Position numbers and translations under genes: made by a program. 11,922 nt of DNA from positions 1-11,922 of the forward strand of contig DKVI01000049.1 of NCBI GenBank assembly GCA_002491115.1, given 5' to 3'. The notes beneath the pieces were generated by a model. That model did not search any database. It was not told where the DNA came from and worked only from the letters and a program-made list of their open reading frames with translations. The first letter of the stretch is position 1, and each line of letters begins with the position of its first letter. The DNA is from Lachnospiraceae bacterium UBA7182 (GTDB lineage Bacteria; Bacillota; Clostridia; Lachnospirales; Lachnospiraceae). Shown piece after piece: positions 6,505-11,922 of the stretch.

Positions 6505-7293
6505 CTATACACTCTGCCTTAGATAGATCACCGTCATAAGCGCCACGCACAAAAGTGCCTCTGTAAGCAGTATAGCAAATATGACCGGTGTTGGCACGAA
6601 ATACGGACTCAATTTTTTATAAAATTCCAGCAGGATTCCTCCCGCCCCTTCCATAGAATGGTACTGATACAGCCATCTGGTGATCATGGGAAAGGGCAGA
6701 AATGTGGCAGGATTAGGACCTAACGGAACCATGATAAACGTATCACTGACACGCATCAGATAGCCAAGTACGGTATAGGCAAACGCTATGAGCACCGAGA
6801 TAATATACGACCGGTTGCACCAGACCACCAGGCAGATACAGGGCATCGCGGCGGCCCAGATCAGAACGGCCGCGCCGGCGGTCAGAAAAAGCTGGCTGAT
6901 CCACCCTTCTGTCGGTGTCCCCAGCAGGACAGCCAGAAACATCGCGATTCCGTATCCGGCCAGCTCATAAGCCACGTCAAACGCCAGGATTACCGAAAGT
7001 TTGGCAATCGCCAGCCGCCCTTTGGATACAGGAACACACATCAGATTTTTCAATGTATCATAATCATGTTCTTCAAAAAACAGATTCGCCGCTATGATTA
7101 CCGACAGCGGAGTTAATAGCAGCATCCCATTGTCTTCCCGCACCACACTCATCAGATTGTCCAGACTCTTGTCCTTTAAGATCACGCAGTAAAGGACGGG
7201 TATGATAAAACAGGTCAGAAACGCGTATTGAAACAGTCTTTTTCTCTTTAGTTTCCAAAATTCGCAGGTGATCAGTTTAAGCAATTCCTTCAC
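6505..7293 (-). CDS. ABC-2 type permease, lantibiotic-immunity/bacitracin-type (first subunit)
   Basis: This 262-aa membrane protein has about six helices (near 20-38, 58-74, 97-124, 134-158, 164-180 and 234-257). It opens with a short basic amphipathic segment (EFWKLKRKRLF) typical of this transporter class. EEHDYDTLKNLMCVPVS (74-90) matches the equivalent loop of the following permease. It overlaps the ATPase gene by 17 bp. The start is uncertain: the GTG at 7293 is abutted directly by the G-rich stretch. A TTG three codons later (7284) would instead sit 8 nt from GGGGG, a better spacing. The two choices differ by only three residues. It should form the membrane channel together with its paralogue. 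Confidence 0.87.
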   Translation of the reverse strand: MKELLKLITCEFWKLKRKRLFQYAFLTCFIIPVLYCVILKDKSLDNLMSVVREDNGMLLLTPLSVIIAANLFFEEHDYDTLKNLMCVPVSKGRLAIAKLSVILAFDVAYELAGYGIAMFLAVLLGTPTEGWISQLFLTAGAAVLIWAAAMPCICLVVWCNRSYIISVLIAFAYTVLGYLMRVSDTFIMVPLGPNPATFLPFPMITRWLYQYHSMEGAGGILLEFYKKLSPYFVPTPVIFAILLTEALLCVALMTVIYLRQSV

Positions 7294-8200
7294 CCCCTGT
7301 CACCCGTTTGAAATAATCTTCCAGACTTTCCTCACAGATACAGGCTTCCGACACTTCCAGTCCGTTTTTCACAAAAGCGGAGACAATTCTGCCCACCGGC
7401 AGGTCCGGATCGTGAATCTGCAGGCGGCGATCGTCCTGCACGGTATACCTGGGACCATTAAAACCGACCTCCAGGATTCTGGCAGCCTGTGCCGTATCCG
7501 AAACTGTGAAGCGAATATGCCTGCTGCTCTTTTTTTCCAGCTCCGCAAGACTTTCTTCTTCTAACAGGGCGCCGTGATCAATAATTCCGATATCGTCCGC
7601 CAGAAGCGCGATCTCGGACAGAATATGGCTGGAAATCAGGATTGTCTTTCCTCTCTCCTCACACAGGCTCCGGATAAACGCGCGCACTTCCGCGATTCCG
7701 ATGGGGTCCAGTCCGTTGATGGGTTCATCCAGAATCAGAAGTTCCGGATCATGCATGACGGCAAGGGCGATGGCCAGGCGTTGTTTCATGCCAAGAGAAT
7801 ACTGGGAAAACAGTTTTTTGTCTCTGTACGGAAGTCCCACCAGGTCAAGGGCATCCTTGATCGCGTGGCGGCCGGGAACACCCCGCAGCGTGGCAAAGAT
7901 ACGCAGATTTTCCGTACCCGTCAGATTCGGGTAGAAACCCGGCGCTTCAATCAGGCTGCCGATCCGGGGCAGCAGATTTTTCTCGTTCCCGTGAAGCGGC
8001 TTTCCAAAGATGCGGATCTCCCCGGCCGTCGGGTCCGTCAGGCCCAGAAGCATCTTCATAGTCGTGGTCTTTCCGGCCCCGTTTCGCCCCAGCAGGCCAT
8101 AGATCCTTCCCCTTTTTACATGAATACTCAGGTCGGCGACGCTTTTCGCCGCGCCGTATTGTTTGGTAAGGTTTTTGGTTTCGATGATATACTTACTCAT
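7277..8200 (-). CDS. ABC transporter ATP-binding protein, LanF/BcrA-like
   Basis: The 307-aa ATPase has Walker A GRNGAGKTT (38-46), signature YSLGMKQ (134-140), Walker B LLILDEP (154-160), D-loop GLDP and the switch His192. At the Q-loop position the sequence reads SLIEAPGFY, with Glu85 instead of Gln; this 'E-loop' is a recognised hallmark of LanF-type lantibiotic-immunity ATPases and is also seen in BcrA relatives. The length, with about 90 residues after the core domain, resembles BcrA (about 306 aa). The ATG at 8200 follows GGGGG by 7 nt. A longer frame from 8248 would begin upstream of the promoter -10 and is rejected. It is the first gene of the operon and should energise the two ABC-2 permeases, expelling a membrane-active peptide. 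Confidence 0.93.
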   Translation of the reverse strand: MSKYIIETKNLTKQYGAAKSVADLSIHVKRGRIYGLLGRNGAGKTTTMKMLLGLTDPTAGEIRIFGKPLHGNEKNLLPRIGSLIEAPGFYPNLTGTENLRIFATLRGVPGRHAIKDALDLVGLPYRDKKLFSQYSLGMKQRLAIALAVMHDPELLILDEPINGLDPIGIAEVRAFIRSLCEERGKTILISSHILSEIALLADDIGIIDHGALLEEESLAELEKKSSRHIRFTVSDTAQAARILEVGFNGPRYTVQDDRRLQIHDPDLPVGRIVSAFVKNGLEVSEACICEESLEDYFKRVTGGEGIA

Positions 8201-8202
8201 AT

Positions 8203-8216
8203 ACAAGCCCCCTTGT
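8203..8216 (-). promoter_or_regulatory. Small hairpin holding the ATPase ribosome binding site
   Basis: In the transcript ACAAG, a GGGG loop and CTTGT form a 5-bp stem whose loop and 3' stem edge include the Shine-Dalgarno bases (8208-8212). Loop presentation may help or hinder ribosome binding. The stem is short and the effect unproven. Confidence 0.25.
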
Positions 8217-8225
8217 TTTGTAAGT

Positions 8226-8236
8226 ATTTTATCATA
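8226..8236 (-). promoter_or_regulatory. -10 region of the ABC/two-component operon promoter
   Basis: Two overlapping -10 candidates exist on the minus strand, TATGAT (8231-8236) and TAAAAT (8226-8231), just downstream of the 11-bp repeat array. Neither has a recognisable -35 at 16-18 bp upstream; the hexamers there fall inside the repeats. That arrangement is typical of promoters needing an OmpR-family activator bound in place of a good -35. Confidence 0.55.
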
Positions 8237-8238
8237 TC

Positions 8239-8282
8239 TGCCTTGCATTAACCTTGCCGGAACCTTGCATTAACCTTGCAAT
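8239..8282 (-). promoter_or_regulatory. Four tandem 11-bp repeats, probable response-regulator operator
   Basis: The hexamer CCTTGC (GCAAGG on the transcribed side) occurs at 8241, 8252, 8263 and 8274, exactly 11 bp apart, inside contiguous 11-bp units with consensus AATGCAAGGTT. The units on the plus strand read TGCCTTGCATT, AACCTTGCCGG, AACCTTGCATT and AACCTTGCAAT. They end about 3-10 bp before the -10 candidates of the five-gene operon. Direct repeats with one-turn spacing at this location are the standard binding pattern of OmpR/PhoB-type activators, so the operon's own regulator is the obvious binder. This is inference from architecture. Confidence 0.8.
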
Positions 8283-8292
8283 CAGTTTCCCC

Positions 8293-10626
8293 CTACAACT
8301 CATTAATCGTATCCGTAATCGCCATATTCCGGATGCGTTTTGACGGGGTATACACCGCCAGCACACATGCGGTGAAGACGATCAGCAGTATCACTCCTAT
8401 GGAATTCACAGGCACCTTCCACTTCCCGCCGAAATGCGTTAAGATTATTTTCTGGTAGATCAGATAGTGGAGGAAAAGCCCCACGATATGCCCGACGATG
8501 CTGCCGCAGACGGCATAGGTGACTGCCTCGGCGGCGATCATCTTCGTGACCTGGCGGCTCTCCATACCGACGGCGCGCATGGCTCCGTACTGTTTGATCC
8601 TGGCGGATACGCTCATAGAGACACTGTTCATAATATTTAACAGAGTAATCAGAGAAATGATCGCCAGAAATCCATAAACTGCCACCCGGATAACCCAGTA
8701 AGAATCGTAGGTCATCTTGTAATCTTCCCTTCGGTCTGTGAACGTATCCTCACCTGCCAGCGCCCGGATTGCCTCTACGGTAGTTTCCGGCGCTTTCTTT
8801 TCAAGCACAGTATTCACCATGACATAGTCCTGTATGCCCGTCAGACGCGTAAAAGTCTCTTCGGAACAGACTACGGTCGGTACACCCTCGCCGCTGACGC
8901 CGCCGATTCCAAAGGACAATACACACGCGATCTCAAGCTCCTGTCCGTCAAATATAATCTTGTCCCCCACATCCAGGCGGCTGTCCTGGCTGAAAATAGT
9001 CAGCGCATAGTTTGAATCCCCGTATACTTTCGATAAATCCCCGCTTATGACCTGGTCTTTAGAAGACTGCATCATATATTCTTCATACGATGACAGGTCC
9101 ACTCTGCCCTCCCGCCCGTTAATGGTGGCGGAGGCTGCCGGAAGCATCATGGTTCCAAAGGAACACTCTACTCCCTCAAGCCCGGATATTTCCTCTGGCA
9201 GGCTCCTGTCCAGGGAATTGGTATTGTACTGGCTTTCGATGGCGATATCCGGCGCGAAATTATTTAAAGACGGAAGAAGGCTTCGCACCAGATCCAGGCA
9301 GGCAGAAAAGATTAAAAACAACATAATCGTAAGCGCAAAGGACCCCGTCATAAGGAACAGATTCTTTTTGGCGGACACTGCATGATGAATCCCCAGCGCC
9401 GTCTCAACTTTAAAAAACCGGAGATTGGCTCCATGCCTGATCTTTTTCTTTGTTTCTGACACGCCGGATACTGCCGAGACAGGCGAGACTTTCGCGGCCT
9501 GTCTGGCCGGCGCATGAGCCGCAATAAATACTGTCACAATCCCCACCGCAACACCGAACACAATACCGGTTATGCTCACGCCAAAAAGCGGCATATCCCC
9601 CCACTCGCCTTTTACAAGCAGCTTCAATATGGCGCACAGAATCCAGTTCACTACTACGCCCAGAATACATCCTGCCGGAATCGCGCTTTTGCACCAGTTG
9701 AGCGCTTCCAGCCTTACAATATTCATGATTTGCTCTTTACTTGCGCCGATACAGCGCAGCATCCCGAAAAATCTCGTTCTCTGCGCCACGTTGCTGTTGA
9801 TACAGCTTGAAATCATCATCACCCCGGCAGCCAGGATCAGGAAAAATGAAAACGCCGCCAACGGGTAAACATTCTTGATCGTCTCGTTGCTGCTTGCCCC
9901 CGAAAACCCCATTAATTTTTTGTTTTCCTCCACCTTCTCATCAGGGATTCCATACTGCTCTTTCAGGCTCGCAACTGCTTTTTTCAGATTGACGCCGTCC
10001 TTAAACCGGATATAATACCCGCCTTCGTCGCTTCCGCCATTTTGGTCTTTGATTTCCTGAAACGCTTCCCGGTTCATATACACACTGCTTCCGTCGATCG
10101 TCTTTTCAAATTCCGAATTGTTCTCGCAGAATCCGGATACCGTATACTCCTGGTCGCCCGCCGGCGTGTGAAGCGTAACCACACTGCCGATCTCCACGCC
10201 TATGGAACTTTTAGCCCACGCACCGAGCATCACTTCACTGTCTTTCTCCGGGTAGGATCCCTCTGTTAAAAACGCGCGGATATCATAAAGGTACGCTTTT
10301 TCAACACCACACAGAACCGCTGTTTTGCCGTTAAGCGAATAGTCTTTGTCCGCGTCCGGATTGATCTCATCACACCAGGCCGCGGCAGCCACATCGGGAT
10401 ATTCGCCGGCGGACTCCGCTTCGTCATCCGGCATATTTTTCAATATAATATGATAGTTTCCGCTGCGGCGGATCGACTCCGTTTTATCCGCCCTGATCCA
10501 CATATCCGCTATGGAAAAAAGCGCAGTCACAAGAAACACTGCCAGTACAATGCAGATGCGCGTCATTCGGCTCTGCCGCCTGTGTACACGCGCGGACACA
10601 GGAACGAGACTCAGATAGTTTTTCAT
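8293..10626 (-). CDS. FtsX/MacB-like ABC transporter permease (777 aa), no adjacent ATPase
   Basis: This 777-aa protein has two FtsX-type permease halves. Membrane helices lie near residues 22-42, 256-276, 312-333, 350-372, 424-446, 644-668, 700-722 and 742-760. Large extracytoplasmic domains lie at about 45-250 and 450-640. Coupling-helix motifs recur in both halves: RTRFFGMLRCIGASKEQI (284-301) and RIKQYGAMRAVGMESRQV (676-693). Such permeases normally work with a MacB/LolD-type ATPase encoded next door, in peptide or lipid export or mechanotransmission; none is adjacent here. I chose the ATG at 10626, preceded by GAGGTG. A longer frame to 10722 starts within the preceding terminator and ahead of the likely promoter. 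It ends 93 bp before the LanF-like ATPase, which belongs to a different transporter type. Confidence 0.9.
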   Translation of the reverse strand: MKNYLSLVPVSARVHRRQSRMTRICIVLAVFLVTALFSIADMWIRADKTESIRRSGNYHIILKNMPDDEAESAGEYPDVAAAAWCDEINPDADKDYSLNGKTAVLCGVEKAYLYDIRAFLTEGSYPEKDSEVMLGAWAKSSIGVEIGSVVTLHTPAGDQEYTVSGFCENNSEFEKTIDGSSVYMNREAFQEIKDQNGGSDEGGYYIRFKDGVNLKKAVASLKEQYGIPDEKVEENKKLMGFSGASSNETIKNVYPLAAFSFFLILAAGVMMISSCINSNVAQRTRFFGMLRCIGASKEQIMNIVRLEALNWCKSAIPAGCILGVVVNWILCAILKLLVKGEWGDMPLFGVSITGIVFGVAVGIVTVFIAAHAPARQAAKVSPVSAVSGVSETKKKIRHGANLRFFKVETALGIHHAVSAKKNLFLMTGSFALTIMLFLIFSACLDLVRSLLPSLNNFAPDIAIESQYNTNSLDRSLPEEISGLEGVECSFGTMMLPAASATINGREGRVDLSSYEEYMMQSSKDQVISGDLSKVYGDSNYALTIFSQDSRLDVGDKIIFDGQELEIACVLSFGIGGVSGEGVPTVVCSEETFTRLTGIQDYVMVNTVLEKKAPETTVEAIRALAGEDTFTDRREDYKMTYDSYWVIRVAVYGFLAIISLITLLNIMNSVSMSVSARIKQYGAMRAVGMESRQVTKMIAAEAVTYAVCGSIVGHIVGLFLHYLIYQKIILTHFGGKWKVPVNSIGVILLIVFTACVLAVYTPSKRIRNMAITDTINEL

Positions 10627-10678
10627 TTTCAGCACCTCATTTTCGTATTTTTTACACATAAAAGATACCATCCCAACC

Positions 10679-10715
10679 TTACAGCAATATAACTGTAAAA
10701 CTACATTTTTGTAAG
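10679..10715 (-). promoter_or_regulatory. Promoter region of the FtsX-like permease with two inverted repeats
   Basis: Two dyads are visible. The first is TTACAG, 8 bp, CTGTAA (10679-10698), and the second TACA, 4 bp, TGTA (10702-10713), with centres 19 bp apart. A candidate -10 TATATT (10686-10691) lies inside the first, and a weak -35 CTTACA (10710-10715, 18-bp spacer) overlaps the second. A dimeric repressor covering the promoter is plausible. TACA/TGTA ends resemble BlaI/CopY-family operators, but the spacing differs from the known sites. Confidence 0.4.
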
Positions 10716-10722
10716 AAAACAC

Positions 10723-10763
10723 AAAAAAAGCAGGCCCGTCCTCTAAGAACCGAAAGCCTGCTT
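10723..10763 (-). terminator. Rho-independent terminator after the chemoreceptor gene
   Basis: On the minus strand AAGCAGGC pairs with GCCTGCTT (10756-10763 with 10728-10735) around a 20-nt loop and is followed by an unbroken T run (to 10723). It begins 15 bp after the chemoreceptor stop codon and separates that gene from the FtsX-like permease. Confidence 0.85.
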
Positions 10764-10778
10764 CTGTCAGTTTTTTAC

Positions 10779-11922
10779 TTAGCTTCTTGCAAGGGTAAAG
10801 CGGTCTACCAGCTGCTTTAAACCGGTCGCTTCAGCAGAAAGCTCTTCGCTGGCGGCTGCGCTCTCCTGGGCGGTCGCGCTGTTGGACTGCACCACGGACG
10901 AGATCTGCTCAATCCCTTCTGCAATCTGGGTAATAGCAGTGGTCTGATCCTCCACGGCCTCCACCACAATATCCATCTTCGCAGTTACATTGCCCGCATG
11001 AACACCGGTCTGCTCCAGGGACTCGGTGACTTTATGTACGGTCTCGCTGCCTTCCGTAACAGCGGTGATGGAACTCTCGATCAGTTCCTTCGTCGCCTTG
11101 GCAGCCTCATCCGACTTGGAGGCAAGATTGCGCACCTCGTCGGCGACAACCGCAAAGCCTTTTCCGGAAACACCTGCCCGGGCAGCTTCCACCGCGGCAT
11201 TCAGAGCCAGAATGTTGGTCTGGAAAGCAATATTTTCGATCACGCCGATGATCCTGGATATTTCCGCGGAAGAGGCGGATATCTTCTCCATCGCCGTATT
11301 CAGCTCTTTGACATACTCCATACTGATGCCTAACTGCGCGCCCGCTTTGCCCACGAACTGCCCCGCTTCTTCGGCGGCAGCGGCCGTCTTCTTGGCGCTC
11401 TCGGAGATATCCGTGATCGTAGCCGCCAGTTCTTCCACGGAGCTGGCCTGCTCAATGGAACCCTGGCTTAAACTCTGGGCTCCCACGGAAACCTGCCCGC
11501 TGGCAGAGGATACCTGGTTGGCGGAAATATCGATCTGACGTATGGTATTGCTCAGTTCTATCTTAAGATTGCGCATGGATAACAGAATACTCTGGAATCC
11601 GCCCACATAGTCCTCCCGGTGGGAAGACTGAATATCAAAGTTCTTATTGGCCATCTCGTTTAACAGATAACCGATATCGTGAATGATCGTATTAAGCCCT
11701 TTCACCATATCCGCGGTAGAACGGGCCAGCTCCGCCGTCTCATCCTGACCTTTGACCTGGGGAACCGGCGACTCCAGATCTCTTTCCACCAGAAGCTTCA
11801 TCCGCTCGGCGCAGGCGCGCATAGGCACGCTGATATTGCTGGACAGTTTTAAAGCCACTACAATGGACGCCAAAATAGAGATCAGGATCACAGTCAGATT
11901 AATTAATACTTTCCCAATCTGC
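10779..11922 (-). CDS. Methyl-accepting chemotaxis protein, C-terminal part (5' end outside window)
   Basis: About 380 residues are visible and the frame is open to the window edge, so the N-terminus and the ligand-binding domain are missing. The visible part begins inside a membrane helix (about residues 5-25, LISILASIVVAL). A HAMP domain follows with its proline (SVPMRACAERM), and then a second HAMP-like segment (LLNEMANKNFDIQ to MRNLKIEL). The long coiled signalling domain comes next, with the conserved hairpin tip ENIAFQTNILALNAAVEAARAG and KGFAVVADEVRNLA, which contacts CheA/CheW. The protein ends in TLARS with no NWETF-like pentapeptide. Gln/Glu-rich heptads around the tip fit methylation helices. 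It is monocistronic in its visible context, ending at a strong terminator, and implies a motile or chemotactic host. Confidence 0.93.
   Translation of the reverse strand, partial: QIGKVLINLTVILISILASIVVALKLSSNISVPMRACAERMKLLVERDLESPVPQVKGQDETAELARSTADMVKGLNTIIHDIGYLLNEMANKNFDIQSSHREDYVGGFQSILLSMRNLKIELSNTIRQIDISANQVSSASGQVSVGAQSLSQGSIEQASSVEELAATITDISESAKKTAAAAEEAGQFVGKAGAQLGISMEYVKELNTAMEKISASSAEISRIIGVIENIAFQTNILALNAAVEAARAGVSGKGFAVVADEVRNLASKSDEAAKATKELIESSITAVTEGSETVHKVTESLEQTGVHAGNVTAKMDIVVEAVEDQTTAITQIAEGIEQISSVVQSNSATAQESAAASEELSAEATGLKQLVDRFTLARS

Noticed and set aside
8201..8248. N-terminal extension of the ABC ATPase to 8248
   Set aside because: It runs through the -10 region into the repeat array; the ATG at 8200 has GGGGG at proper spacing and starts the conserved domain.
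7574..8251. 225-aa plus-strand open frame opposite the ABC ATPase
   Set aside because: It mirrors the well-supported ATPase gene, has no family resemblance and would end beyond the operon promoter.
8239..8282. CRISPR-like array
   Set aside because: The units are only 11 bp and contiguous, without spacers of CRISPR length; position and periodicity fit a transcription-factor operator.
10627..10722. N-terminal extension of the FtsX-like permease to 10722
   Set aside because: It overlaps the probable promoter dyads and reaches the preceding terminator; the ATG at 10626 has GAGGTG upstream.
11026..11538. 170-aa plus-strand open frame rich in Ala/Ser
   Set aside because: It is the antisense shadow of the chemoreceptor's Ala/Glu/Ser-rich coiled coil.

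Overview
The window looks like chromosome from an anaerobic Firmicute, probably a Lachnospiraceae/Clostridia relative. The grounds are the gene families (BlaI/M56 pair, lantibiotic/bacitracin-type ABC operon with OmpR-type RR and kinase, LytTR regulator, AAA-like/PD-(D/E)XK remnants, chemoreceptor), strong G-rich Shine-Dalgarno sequences, and AT-rich intergenic DNA between coding DNA of moderate GC. The assignment rests on protein character only; no rRNA or tRNA is present.

Layout from left to right. (1) Positions 1-2022, minus strand: a BlaI/MecI-type repressor and an M56 (BlaR1/MecR1-like) membrane metalloprotease overlap by 29 bp and are driven by a consensus promoter (TTGACA-N17-TATAAT). 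The protease lacks the penicillin-binding sensor domain of true BlaR1 and carries a small beta-rich extracellular domain instead. A further minus-strand promoter at the extreme left points out of the window. (2) Positions 2003-3953: a short plus-strand LytTR regulator without a receiver domain, followed by two converging, differently deleted remnants of the AAA-ATPase-like/PD-(D/E)XK family. The plus copy is dead. The minus copy has lost its ATPase core but keeps the nuclease motif, an open frame and a plausible promoter. (3) Positions 4008-8282, minus strand: a compact five-gene operon of ABC ATPase, two paralogous ABC-2 permeases, OmpR-type response regulator and histidine kinase. The ATPase has the 'E-loop' seen in LanF/BcrA-type immunity transporters. 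The operon is preceded by four tandem 11-bp repeats that look like the operator of its own response regulator. (4) Positions 8293-10713, minus strand: a 777-aa FtsX/MacB-like permease with no dedicated ATPase next to it, its promoter region overlain by two inverted repeats. (5) Positions 10723-11922: a rho-independent terminator and the C-terminal part of a methyl-accepting chemotaxis protein cut by the window edge.

Taken together this is a cell-envelope stress and antimicrobial-peptide defence neighbourhood. The likely circuit is kinase to response regulator to 11-bp repeat array to ABC-transporter operon, with positive feedback because the regulator genes are distal in the operon they would activate. 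The BlaI/M56 pair is a separate proteolytic-derepression sensor of unknown signal. The most distinctive features are the repeat array, the altered M56 sensor domain and the pair of deleted AAA/nuclease genes.
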